Source of the DNA: Albugo candida
Taxonomy: Eukaryota > Oomycota > Peronosporomycetes > Albuginales > Albuginaceae
Direction: 5' to 3'
Assembly: GCA_905220665.1 (NCBI GenBank)
Contig: CAJNAR010000149.1
Location: 682,001-746,000, forward strand
Length of the DNA: 64,000 nucleotides
Shown piece by piece: positions 41,753-53,152 of the stretch. Numbering within the stretch: the stretch's first letter is position 1; every line of letters begins with the position of its first letter. The translations under genes were made by a program, and so were the position numbers. The notes below the pieces were generated by a model that worked only from the letters and a program-made list of their open reading frames with translations, searched no databases and had not been told where the DNA came from.

Positions 41753-41921
41753 TGACAATCCCTTGGCTCGCAGAAGGGCTATCGGCTCCGCAAGCCTTTC
41801 TAGCAAGACTTGCGGAGAGAATGGTAAAGTTAGACTTCTATTAAAAGGTAGTAAGGCCGAACGTGCTTAAACTAACGGCTTCATGTAACCTCCATCTGTC
41901 ATGTCATTACGCTACATGTCA
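41753..41921 (-). repeat. Gypsy 3' LTR (169 bases)
   Basis: Shares CTTGCGGAGAGAATGGTAAA and AACTAACGGCTTCATRTAACC with the right LTR; about 20 differences by eye. Confidence 0.9.
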
Positions 41922-42023
41922 TAATCCCTCCATGAAGCACGGGGACTTAGTCGACAAGCACTTGTCGATCGTCACCGTTCCATTCGTGTGGACCGTCTGG
42001 ATAGCAAAAAGGTCCACTGGAAA

Positions 42024-42898
42024 CTACACGGGTTTTGGCTCGAAGGTGTCCAGGAATACGGAGCATGACGTGATCACCGGGTTTGTAAAAGTGTTCCAAC
42101 CGCTTGCTATTCTCACGACAGTTTTCGGAGAGTATCGCTTTGAAGCAACGCTTGGAGAGATAGCTTCAACTGGCCTCTTAAAGCTGCCGGGTGACCATGT
42201 ATTGTCCGAATAGTACTTGACCTGGGGATGCATTCAAAATGCTATGGAAACTGACACGAACAGCAAATGCAGCGTAGTAGATAGACTTTTTCCAGTCAAC
42301 ATCCTCGTAGAAGCGAATAATGTTCATGATAGCTAAGTGAACCCTTTCACATATAGCGTTCGCTTGGGGTTCGTCGATGTGATCGGCTTATCTTTGATGC
42401 CATAACTGCTCAGAAGTTCCTGAAATTCGGCACCTGTAAACTCTGTCCCTTGATCGTGAATAACTTGACGTTGACGAGGGTATCGACACTTCAATTCCCG
42501 ATCAAAACTCTCAGCAGTGGTGAGCGTCAACTTGTTTGTTTGGACACCAGCTTCAAGCCACCGTGTTTCCTGATCAATCATGGTGATCCCGTAGCTTCCG
42601 TCTTCATAGGGCCCAATTAGATCGACATGGAACACATCAAATGGATACACGCTCTTTAAAGTTCTGGGTGGTAGAAGGCCATAATTTTATTTTCCGTCAT
42701 GAACCTGGGCACGCTTGCAAACCAAACACGTCTTAGTAATCGCGCAATCCTAGATTCCATGCTTGACCAGTACAGGATCGCCCGCATGGTCTTGTAGAGT
42801 CTCACACTGGCTGGATGCCAAAGATTCTCATGGTACCAGTACACTAAGTCATCGCGGAGAGTAGGTGGGACAATTACACTTTTCTGGTAGGCTACCAA
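42024..42898 (-). pseudogene. Gypsy integrase
   Basis: The zinc-binding N-terminal part lies at 42898-42656 (YHENLWHPASVRLYKTMRAI). The catalytic core at 42650-42333 has FHVDLIGPYEDGSYGITMID (first Asp), HDQGTEFTGAEFQELL (second Asp) and the segment before the glutamate, after which the frame breaks. A further piece at 42233-42024 may be the C-terminal domain. Confidence 0.82.
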
Positions 42899-43060
42899 GG
42901 TACACCCAGTGGAGAAAATAGCTGATAGTCGGGGTTATTGGAGCCCGAGAGAAATGAAGACTTGATTGTCTGAATCGAGGGACTTCGTCTTGATGTTGCC
43001 GAAGTACTAGACCATGCATGACACAATGAGGGTCTTCCGTGATTGAGAAGATCTCATCTA

Positions 43061-44659
43061 TTAGAAAACATCATCTTCTTCCATGGTCTGGAAGCGCATT
43101 CGCGAGAAGGCGTCTGCTTCAACGTTCTTCTTTCCCTTGATGTAGTGCATCGTCAAGTTGTACTCGGAAAGAAGCAATTTACAGCGCTTTGCCCGCAGGT
43201 TTGTTTCCGTGAGGTAAATAAGATTCTTATGATCCGTATGGACCACAGACAGAGACCCGAGGAGCATTGTCCGGTACTCACGGAGAATCTCAACAATCGA
43301 TAACAACTCCAGTTGCATTGTTGTATACTTTCGCTGGTATTTGTTGAGTGCCCGAGATTAACACGCTAAGAACTTAAGCCCTTGCATAATAATACCCCCA
43401 AGTTGTGTTTTACTTGCATCTGCATACACGTTGAATGGCTTTTTGAAGTCGGGAAAGGAGAGAAGTACTGCCTTTGCAAATGCTATTTGTATATCGGAAT
43501 GCCTTAGTATCTGTAGGAATTCATGTAAAGGGAATCTTCGTGTCTGTCAAGCGTTGAAGAGGCTGGCATAATGCTGTCTTGTTTGGCACCATATCCCGAT
43601 AGTAATTGAACATGCCCAGAAATCGCCGTAGCTCTTTTTTTGTTTCGCGGTCGCAATCGTTTGTATCGCTTGAATATTTTTTGCTTGCGGCTTGATCCCT
43701 TCCGTGGTCAGCGTGTAGCCGAGATAATCTACTTCCGATCGAAGAATATGCCATTTTTTTCCGTTCAATGTGACATCATATTTGTTCAGTCGCTCAAAAA
43801 CCACTCGGAGAAGCTCGAGGTGGTCAGATTCGTCGCTCGAAAACACCAAAAGACCATCCAGGTACACAACAATGAAGTCCAGATCACCGATAATCTTCTC
43901 TATGCCTGCTTGTTACTTGTACAAATTCCCATGGGAAGAAGCTTGTATTGGTACTTTTCAAAAGGGAGGCAGAAGACAGTAAACGGTTTGCTTTGCTTAG
44001 CCAACTGTTTACAGTAGTAGACCATGTTGGCATCCGAAGTTGTTAAGCACTTTGCTGTCGACAGACGCAGCAAGTTCTCGCGTGTTCGGGGAGCAAAATA
44101 TGGAATGGGCGGAGCGAGCGATTGAGTACTCCATAGTCAATCAGCAGGCAGAGAGAATCGTCAGACTCTGTCACGAAAAACGCCGGACTGGCCATTTCCG
44201 AATCATATATCTGTTCCAATACGTCGAGTTGAATCAGACGCTGGTTCTCTGTTCTTTCTGCGCTATCTTGACTGTGAGAATTGGATATGGCTTGATGTGA
44301 ACTGGCTTTTACTCTGGTGATAGTGGTAAGATGTAATCATCAAACCTCATCCGTCCCAGATGGTCATCGTACAAATGAGGATTATTCTCTAGCAGCTCCA
44401 TGTAGCTTATGAACAATTCGGCAGTCAGATGATTTGGCACCAATTCCTTTGGATCGACACCCGAATTCGAAAGCTCTTTATATTCTTCTGCATATTCTGT
44501 GTCGAGCGTGTCTGACTTGATACCATTCATCCCACCTGTATTGACTTGAAGACAACGTTCGTCCCATTGAACTGTCTGATCACTAAAGGTGATCGTGATG
44601 CCAAGTGCACTGAGCAATTCTCGACAAATGACCATAGCATCCTTGCTATCCGCAATCAC
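43061..44659 (-). pseudogene. Gypsy reverse transcriptase and RNase H
   Basis: Reverse transcriptase at 43867-43521 includes YLDGLLVFSSDESDH and EVDYLGYTLTTEGIKPQ. The catalytic Y-x-D-D is Y-L-D-G here, so the second catalytic aspartate is lost. The N-terminal linker lies at 44659-44309. RNase H at 43318-43061 has VVHTDHKNLIYLTET, YNLTMHYIKGKKNVEADAFS. Stops and frame changes separate the parts. Confidence 0.82.
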
Positions 44660-44960
44660 TCAAAAGCAGTGCGTTATAACTGAATCAGCCTTTAGCTTGG
44701 GAAAGCGAAGCTGAGCGACAATGGTCCCACTACTTGTCACATCTTGACCCATGGTTTCAAACACCGTCTTCACTTGCGAAACCACTCTATACCCATATTT
44801 GGCACTGGCAAGCACAAATGACTTGCTGACGATACTTCTTGAAGCACCAGTGTCCAACAGAGCTGCGAAAATTTCTTTGTCATGACGAATTTGCACGGTA
44901 ACGCGCAGCGGAGCTGTTGGGATTATAGGCGTTTGCTGGACTAGACCAATAAGCTTGCAC
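44660..44960 (-). pseudogene. Gypsy aspartic protease
   Basis: The frame contains ALLDTGASRSIVSKSFV, the intact D-T-G catalytic triad and flap start of a retropepsin. A charged linker (DENKQLEVESDQE) and a cysteine-poor knuckle remnant lie just upstream on the minus strand. Confidence 0.82.
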
Positions 44961-45199
44961 TCGTCTTCACTTCTGATGTCGTCCTTCTTAAATGCAGCTG
45001 GGTACGTCTCTTGATCACTTTCGACTTCCAGCTGCTTATTCTCATCAGTCTTCTTTTTGAGGACGAAGCAATCACTTGTATTGTGAGATCTTGTTTTTTT
45101 ATGAGAGCACCGCTTATCGCCACCATCCAGCCTTGGATTTAAAGTCGTCTCACGTCTCGTTCAAGACGTTCTGGACGTCTTCATCTGCCGCTCATTACA

Positions 45200-45983
45200 A
45201 AATAACGTTTGCAGATCGACGTGAAGGTCTAGATCGTGGTCGCTGCTTTACAGAAACTCGGGTCTTGAGAAAAGCATCCGTCTGGTTTAGGGCTGTGAAT
45301 ACTCTTGCCTTCGCTGCGACAGTATGTATCCTCGCGACCTCTGTAAGGCCCACGCCCTTCTTGTGCAGCGCGCACCTTGTGCAGTCACTCTTGTTGCTCC
45401 AGTCGCGAGGAATAAAGCATCATTTCACTGAAAATATCGTGTGTTACATCCGCATCTGCAAGCTTGTCTTGCCATGCAATCGGCAGCTCCACTTTTGAAG
45501 TAGCGGCGCATCTGTACATCTGGAATCACCTCGGCATTTTCAGGGAGCTCTGCAAAAACAACGAGCATTATCGCGCAGACGCTGGGAGAACATTAGCACA
45601 TTTTCGTCCCGGTGCTTGGTCATGTTCCATAGTTCGTGGTCCAGATCTTTGCTAAACCCTTCTGGCACAGAGAGCCGTCCGACGGCTGTATAGAATTGGT
45701 CAAAAGACCATGTTTCAGATCTTGCTTGGGCCACCAACAGGTCCACACCATGAGCAAGGTACCCCTCAATGAACGCAATCAAGTTGAGGCACTTCTGTTC
45801 TTCGTTCCAACCCTTATTCTTGGCAAGGCTCTGAAATTCGCAACTCCACTTTAGAAAGCTGCGCGGACTTCCTCCCTTGAACTTTCGCATCGACACTTGT
45901 AGGCTATCTGCTGAGATGCCATCTCTAGCTGGTGAAATAACCACCGTATAGGTGACGAAGTCTTCGTTGTCCTGTCGGCCCAT
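45200..45983 (-). pseudogene. Gypsy gag
   Basis: ATG at 45983 opens a 147-residue frame ending at 45540. It has the retrotransposon-gag pattern FLKWSCEFQSLAKNKGWNEE and YLAHGVDLLV. Gag-like sequence continues in other frames to about 45200. Confidence 0.75.
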
Positions 45984-46034
45984 GCTGGATGGTCTTGATT
46001 ATCTTCTGTCCGATTCGAAGTTGATTAATCGAAA

Positions 46035-46203
46035 TGACAAGCCCTTGGCTAGCAGAGGGGCTATTGGCTTCGCAAGTCTTGCTAGAAAGGCTTGCGGAGA
46101 GAATGGTAAAGTTAGAATTTTATTAAAAGGTAGTAAGGCCTAACGTGCTTAAACTAACGGCTTCATATAACCTCCAACATTTATGTCATCATGCGACATG
46201 TCA
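46035..46203 (-). repeat. Gypsy 5' LTR (169 bases)
   Basis: Partner of 41753-41921, the same length and ends. In transcription order (minus strand) gag begins about 50 bases after it. Confidence 0.9.
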
Positions 46204-46534
46204 GGCAAGTGGAAATGCAAGTGCAACATGGATGCTTGTCCTAGTTGGACGGCTTTGTCCAGGCTAGTGTGCCGCGCACCAATTTACAAAACACGTTGTT
46301 CTGGACCATTTTTAGAACTTACAACTTAACAGCATTGACAAGCTGGACACAGTCTTGTATCAAGGTGCCTGAGGCTACTGCAACCCGGGATTATCAATGA
46401 GAAGACATTATATCATCTCTCGCAGGTATTTTCTCGAAACTTTTTTATATGTATGTTTGTTCTTTCAGATAGCTTAGGCAACTAGAGAATTCAGTTGTCT
46501 AATTTAAGTGATATAGACACATTCAACTGAGCAG
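46204..46534 (+). mobile_element. LINE 3' tail fragment (5'-truncated insertion), right part
   Basis: From AAATGCAAGTGCAAC onward this follows the last about 330 bases of LINE A, at roughly 75-80% by eye, ending GACACATTCAAC followed by TGA at about 46536. It lacks all coding sequence, as expected for an incomplete LINE insertion. Confidence 0.7.
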
Positions 46535-46539
46535 GCAGA

Positions 46540-46735
46540 CCACCTGCCGGAGGTCTTTAGTTCGATCCCCGGCAGTGTGGGCAGCGGTTTGAGCCCACCC
46601 CAGCAATAAGCTTGGAAAATATCTGCCTTCCTAAGTTTGAACTTAGACTTAAGTGATATTCACACGGTCAGGGACTTGTGATAGGATAAGGAAGCTAGTT
46701 AAACAAACAGATAAACAGTGTAATGAAATCCTTGT
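46540..46735 (+). mobile_element. tRNA-derived SINE, copy 2
   Basis: From TTTAGTTCGATCCCCGGCAG (B-box at 46560) to TGTAATGAAATC it matches copy 1 at 19.0 kb with about 10-15% difference. The A-box half does not align well, so the head is truncated or replaced at the LINE tail junction. Confidence 0.7.
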
Positions 46736-47949
46736 CAGCCCAGGTGCAACGTATATTGCAACAAAGAAGAAAATTGGCACTAAACAATTTTCAGAGCAAA
46801 ACGTTACACCCTCCACCATCCTAATCGTAGACATTTGCTTCAAGCGGTGTATAGACTCTCCATGCGTTCAATCTAATTCCGATGCCGGGAACGCGAAGTG
46901 CTAAACAGGAGAAATGGATATTATAGTAAAAATGCTTAGGTTCCCTATGATTTAAGGGGTGTGGCGATAGGGGTTCCCTAATTTATTTAGGGTATTGATA
47001 TTCCGACAACTAAAATTGATACCCCGCCAATTCTTTTTTAAATTACATTTTTATTTTTCATTTTAAATTACATCATGCCTACTTATTTTAGGAAACCGTT
47101 GAAATCCCTTCAGTTTGATGTGGTTGGCTAATTTCATGCGAGAAAACGTTAAAATCCCCTCAGTGCGTTTGCTAAGGTTTCCTCAGTTTGATATGATTCA
47201 ATGTGATTGTCTAGTTTTCGAGCCTGATAATCCACCCATTCCGACTGCAAACGAGACCATTATTCTATCCATCTTCAAACCGGCTTGTTTCTATCTCTTC
47301 GTATACCATTTTCCCCATTATTAGCTTTGTCAGCACAGCAATAAACGCTCTCGCGCCTCCGCAAGAAACGGCTTACGACACCCTGAAGGGGCAAAAGTGG
47401 CAATTGATGCGCATGCTCACGAAAAAAGCTACACATTGCGCGCAATGCGTACATGTAAGGTTAGAAACCGGAAGAATGGAGACGTGAAGGGTCAAGACCT
47501 CGAAAAAAACATGCTCACATGCCGGGGACGCGGTAAGAGGCGATAGTCATTTCTGTATACGCGTCTCCTACAGACGTAGAGTAGGTTGTCCATTCCGAGT
47601 CCTAATCCGCAAAATTGGAACCGAATATGCTGGGTGGCAGGTCGCTGTTGTTTGTGCAAATCATAACCGTGGTGCCTTTGACCACCCTTTTCGGCTCACC
47701 CGAAGGGAGGGGAAGCTAAAGCCGAGAGACGAGGCGGTTAATGAAGACTTAGGGTGAGAAGACGTTGAACCTAGTCGCATACTGACCTTTCTAAGACAGC
47801 AAGCACATACCTGCATGCGACAGCTCAAGATGTATACAATGCGCGTCGCTTGCACATAGCCGAGATTCTGGCTGGCCGTTCATTACTTCAAGCACTGCTG
47901 GAAAACCTTGAAAGATCGGATTTAGTCTATCATATTCTACAAACGCCAG
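46736..47949. other. Unassigned spacer with Mutator-terminus-like sequence
   Basis: About 1.2 kb. AAGGGGTGTGGCGATAGGGG near 46955 resembles the terminal repeats of the Mutator-like element at 59.3 kb and may be a remnant. Frames at 47115-47324 and on the minus strand at 47661-48039 show no domain. Confidence 0.35.
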
Positions 47950-48135
47950 GAAGTCTACAGTTGTAGACGATGCTGCTAAAAGTTGAAGTGAAGCTGTTTT
48001 CAACGTCCCACAAACAATGTTTCTTGCGCTCTCTACCATCCAATTATTTTATAAACAGATCGTGGCTGGACCTACCCACCGAGAGTGGTCGGCCGAATTT
48101 CTACACACTCTCCCCATCTTGCTTTTCTTTCAATA
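47950..48135 (-). repeat. Copia-3 3' LTR
   Basis: Shares CTCTCTACCATCCAA, CCGAGAGTGGTCGGCCGAA and CCATCTTGC with 58345-58534. The outer boundary is approximate. The inner boundary, TATTG on the minus strand, follows the purine tract CCGAGGAGAAT. Confidence 0.8.
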
Positions 48136-48177
48136 ATTCTCCTCGGTCGTCCCACGCTCGCCCACACTCAATGGCTA

Positions 48178-50564
48178 CAGCAAATTGAATAACTCTCGTA
48201 ATTCTGCAATACTTTGCGCTGGCAACACTTTTGTCAGTAAGTCCGCCTTCAGAAGGCACGATTCCACAAACTTCGGTTTCACAATGTCCTTCCTCGCATG
48301 ATCGCGTATAAACTTCATGCGCACTTCAACGTGCTTGACACTCGACATACTTCCATCAGTCTCCAGCTGTCTGAAAGCAGCCTGGTTGTCCATGAGCATT
48401 GACATCGGGGCCTTCACTTAAAATCCAATCTCGCGCATCAACTATCTCAGTCCTAGCAATTCTCGCCCGATATGTGAGGCCGACGCTAACTCGGCCTCCA
48501 TTGTCGAAGGGTATACCTCGGTTTGCTTTTTGCACACCCACTGCACAATAGCACCGTCCAAGGTTAAAACTCTTCCTGTAACAGACTTACGATCCATCTT
48601 ATCAGCCGCATATTCCGAGTCACTCCAGCTCGCCAAACTGACCTCGTTTCCTTAATTTCTTGGAACAATCATCTTGAGGTTAAGTTTCTTGGTCTCCTTT
48701 AAGTATCTGGCGACTCTTTTGTCAGCTTCCAGTAACTCATATTAGGCTGATGAGCGCGCCGCGTGGCCTTGCGCACTGCAAAGCTGATATCCGGACGTGA
48801 ACATCTTGCGACCCAGAGTAAGCTCCCACAAGCGACTGAAAATCGCGGATCGTTGGTTCACCTCTTTTTTTCGGTCATTTTTCAGCAACACAGGGTCCTT
48901 CTCCACTTCATTAGCTTCTCCACCGATAGGCGCACGAACACCATTCGCCTCCATCAAACCATGATCCTCAAGTATTACTTCAATTGTCGCCTGTTGTTCC
49001 ACCATGCACGTGTTTTCGTTCCCAAACAAACTCGCATCCCAAGAAACTTGCGAGGTTCGCTCGAATCTTTAATCGATAAACATGCCGTCTCCTCAAAAAA
49101 CAGCTCTACCATCCTCGGACTGGACGCTGTGACTAGTAACTCGTCCACGTAATTGCCGAAAATAGTCACGTTGTCTCCCTGGTGCTTATAGTACAAGCAC
49201 ATATCGGTTTCACACTGCGTGAATCCTGCCTCCCCCATCCTGGCGTGTAGCAGTTTGCTTCACAGACGGCCTGCCTGCATGAGGCCATAGAGAGACTTCT
49301 TCAGCTGTAGCGCTAAGTACGATTTGTCTTGTACGCCAAATCGTCGTAAAGTGCCATTTTGAATCTTTATCCCCTGCGGAATTGCCTAGTAGATATCCAA
49401 ATGCTCTTCTTTATCAGCCTTCACGTACGCATTAGAAATGTTCCCGTTGTTTCGCAGGTACTCCCGAACTCAGCGCAAGGACTAAAATCACCTTCACCGT
49501 GCTCAACATCATAACAGCAGCAAACTTGAGACCATAATTAACACCACATACCTGCTCACTATCACAGGCGACCAATCTAGCCTTGAACCGTTCGATAGCT
49601 CCATCAGCATCCGTTTTGGTCTTATAGAACCATTTTATGTGCAGCACGTGGCAATTATTTGGTGGCCCTACGACCAACCTAACTCCGTTGTCTTCAAGCG
49701 CTTGCAGCCCTTCCGACAATGCAATGAGCCACCTCCCCTTTTGATCACTCTTCATGGCTTGACCATAATTCTTCAAGTCCGCCTACCGCACGCTATTTAT
49801 TACTTCACCAGGCTGTTCACTTTCTTCACAGTTTCCGCGTGCCTCTTGCGCCACTGTCCTGATCATGTGCGCATCGCGCATACAGGGTTTCCTTTATCCT
49901 AGTCCCTTGCGTTTCCCACCTGGAACCGATATTGGGATTTTTAAGGACGGATAACTTCCATGATCGCCTATTGCTTCATCGTCCTCCGTTAGATGCACAC
50001 GACGTACTGCTCATTCTGCTCCTCGGTCAGTGTTTCCACGTTTCGAACTTGCTCCGTGACGATTACGATCTTCTATTTTGGCAGATAAACCCTGTATCCC
50101 TTCATTTCATCACTCTTGACGATGATGATACCATGTTTTCCACGCTCACCCAGGGACTTGTTTCTCGCATCTCTATGCACCGTGCACGACGAGCCAAAAG
50201 CCACTATGTCACTTAAGTCAAAAGTGCCCATCGTGAGCATTTGCAACGGTGACTGTCATCCTAAATTCGCTTTGCTTGGACTCCGGCTAAGAATATACGC
50301 CGCATATTCCGCGGCATCTCCCCAGAAGGCAAAAGTCAATCCATAAGAGAAGAGCATGTCCGCACCATGTTCATGATGGTGCGTCGCATCCGCTCTGCTT
50401 TTCCGTTACTTGCTTGGTTACGTGGCTCGCTCACCCGCCGCGCAATACCAGTGTCCTTGCATGATAGCTCCAATGCCCTGTATTATCCTCCACTGTCCTT
50501 GCTCAAAACGAGAATCCGATAGTTAAACTGTCGCTTAAAGAAAGCCATGAAGTGCTTGAACTTC
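48178..50564 (-). pseudogene. Copia-3 integrase C-half, reverse transcriptase and RNase H
   Basis: From right to left: the integrase remainder (KFKHFMAFFKRQF near 50550), reverse transcriptase at 49776-48742 with HIKWFYKTKTDADGAIE and FGNYVDELLVTASS, and RNase H at 48636-48175 with MEAELASASHIGRELLGLR and MDNQAAFRQLETDGSMSSVK. The catalytic Y-V-D-D reads Y-V-D-E. Several stops and frame changes are present. Confidence 0.82.
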
Positions 50565-50579
50565 TGAGCTGCAACATCC
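50565..50579. repeat. Target-site duplication of LINE B, left copy
   Basis: TGAGCTGCAACATCC, identical to 56435-56449. The TGA may be partly the LINE's own 3' end, leaving at least 12 duplicated bases. Confidence 0.9.
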
Positions 50580-50771
50580 ACTTCTCAGTTTTCCGGCTAC
50601 TACGTAACCCGCCAATTTAGTACAAAACAACTCGAAACACTAACTTTTTCAACTCTTTCCTCTCGAAAACAATCGTTCAAGTCGACATATCGACACAACC
50701 AAGGGTGCTAGCGTCCACTTGTAGTAACGTGGCAACCCTCATGAGACAGCCTGTTTTGGGAGATTGCATGA

Positions 50772-53152
50772 TTGTTGATGAGTCGTCACCCCTGTGTGAT
50801 GACGTGGAAAGTAAGTACCCCCACCCCCAGTGTGACGGTACAGGGTAATACCGGTACTACCGGTGGTACATGCGGTACTGTCGTTGCCTCGTCACAGGGT
50901 GACTCAATGGCAACTGCAAGTGTGGACGACACTAAAAGTCCCACTTTGGCTGACCTTAGAAAGTCACAGGAGTCCTTGCGTAAGGACCAGGCTAGAGCTC
51001 GGGCGAAATTTCGCGTGGAGCTCGCAAAGCCGGAAGCCTCGGATATCGAGGCTACACTGCAGCTATATGCTGATGGGGAGCACCCGGATTGGTCTGTTCT
51101 GTCTGCGAAATTGGAAGCAGCAAGACCTTTCCAAATCCGGAAAGCAACCTTCACGATGGTCTTGGAGACGGCCCAGTCCTTGACCCGTGCTCCAAATGGG
51201 GAAATCCTAACATCCTTGATGTGAGACCACGGTAATCCGGTTTTTGAAAGCCTACTGGACAGCCGGTCAATCGCTCAGTGTCGAAAATGCCTGGGTGCAA
51301 CATTAGGGTGATGGTCACCACGGCGGATGCCTGCCAGCAGTTGGAGTGTCAGCCGGTGACTATCCTTGGGGAAAAGTACTTTTTTCGGGAGTTTGATACT
51401 CTTGAAACAAAGTACTACCTTGATGTGTTCGGTGTGGTCGTGGAGGAAGAACGGAACAACATTCTCCGCGCTCTTCACAACCTCGGGTGTCAAGTGGTGT
51501 ATGACACCTTTCGCGAGACGATTCCCACTAAGGAAGTGGTGATGTCGACTTGGCGAGTTTACTTTGGCTTTTTGACGTGTCCCCAACAACTGGTTAGAGT
51601 TGGTAAAGTGATTGAACAAATCGTTAACGAAAAGCAGCTCTATCCAGTACGGGGTAAGAACGCTCCTATTCCAACGGAACGACCACGTTTTGGCCAACGT
51701 GGTCCTTACTGCTTGGATTTGGGTGCTGCATTAGCCTCGGGAACCCGGCAACAAGCAAACGAAAACAAAAAGAACAACAACAACAAAAAACCAAACACAA
51801 CTCACACTCAACCTCATAATCAAAAACAAGCAAAACCGCAACAAGAAAAACAAAAACAAACAACCGCGCCAACGGCAGTCGCGGTGGTCCCAAAAAAGGT
51901 GGAGAAGCCAGTTCAAATTCAGGAACTGGAGACGAAGCGACCGGAGCGAAAAAGTTCTGACCAAATTTCGTTGGAGCTCAACAGTCCTCCCTCTATCTCA
52001 CCACCAGGGGCACCAGACTTCTCTCAGCCTACTCCCCCAATCCTCCAATTGAAAAGTCAATCATCTTCCCATCCACGGGTGGAGAAGGATGGTGACACAT
52101 ATATGCAGCTGGCATGGACACGAGGAAAGTGTAATCGGACTGAGCCGTTCGACCAAATGGTCTCCAATGCACCACCTCGTGCGCTCCCAACGTTGGCGAC
52201 TAGTAATTACTTTCGCAACAATGGAGGTGGCAGTCGAAGAAGCCCAAGCGGTTGCCAATCCGGCGCATGGAAACCGCATTCAAATTATTCCCGTGAAAGC
52301 ACGGATGCCAAAAGAGATAGCCACTTCGAAAGAGGCGGCACACTTTTATAGGAAGCGTCATAAAACGGTGGAAAAGCAGAGCGACCAACTCGAATTGGTG
52401 AAATCGGAGAGCTCATGGAAATGGATTCCAAAAATGCACTCCACCAGATTCGACCGGACAAGCTGGTTCAAGCCGATGCGTGTATCCCTCATGTGCGTCG
52501 GCTGGTACAATTTTGTATCAACCCAGACCAACTCATCCGGGCAGCATTAGATCATCCCATCACCATGCATGGGGTGCTTATTTCATGCATGGAGTCGAAT
52601 GATCCTGCGTTCGACGAAGTAGCACATCTACTTCTAATCAATCGCGTTTTTGCAGCGCACAATCTCTGCGAAGATGTCACGTTTACGACGCGATGGAGTC
52701 GCCACGTTGGTGGCAAAGTTCCCTTCAAGCGATCTGTTTTGTTCGAGAAAGTAATGTCGTGGTGGACGTCAGTGCCGGACATCGTTATCGGTTTGACTCG
52801 AGCAACGAAAGCACTCGCGCTGTTGGAACTTTTATTTATGTGTACTGCTCCGACATTCTACACAAACGATCACTGGATCCACTATCTCACCGATGGACCA
52901 GTGATTTGGATTCCGGGTCATCATTGTTGTTTACTTCCAACCAATGTGATCATATCCTTCTTCCGCTCCGACGTGGGCATAAAGTGTTGGTCTCAATGGT
53001 TTGGAGGTAAATGGCAAGGACTTCTCTGTGGCGATATCGGCGAGCTCTCAGTCAATCTCAGCTTTTTCCTAGAAGAGAAAGCAACACTTCACCTCTCAAA
53101 AGAAGATGGTGAAACGAGGTTGATTGCTAGTCCACTTCAGCGTGAATGCTAA
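50772..53152 (+). pseudogene. LINE B ORF1
   Basis: Frames at 50772-51224, 51278-52351 and 52415-53152 together correspond to LINE A ORF1. Conserved blocks are KSQESLRKDQARARAKFRVE, FDTLETKYYLDVFGVVVEEE and VMSTWRVYFGFLT, then an Asn/Lys/Gln-rich basic linker. A stop near 51223 and frameshifts near 51260 and 52220 break it. ORF1 ends at 53152 and overlaps ORF2 by about 28 bases. Confidence 0.75.

Larger units (their letters stand above)
41753..46203 (-). mobile_element. Ty3/Gypsy retrotransposon with both LTRs, dead
   Basis: Two 169-base LTRs (41753-41921 and 46035-46203) begin TGACA and end TGTCA. On the minus strand the order is gag, protease, reverse transcriptase, RNase H, integrase, which defines Ty3/Gypsy. 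Likely 4-base target duplication is GGCG on the left and GGCA on the right. Aligning both flanks with LINE A shows the host site was a LINE 3' tail. Confidence 0.9.

Noticed and set aside
46940..47000. Second complete Mutator-like element
   Set aside because: Only a short terminus-like motif is present, with no partner repeat or transposase nearby.
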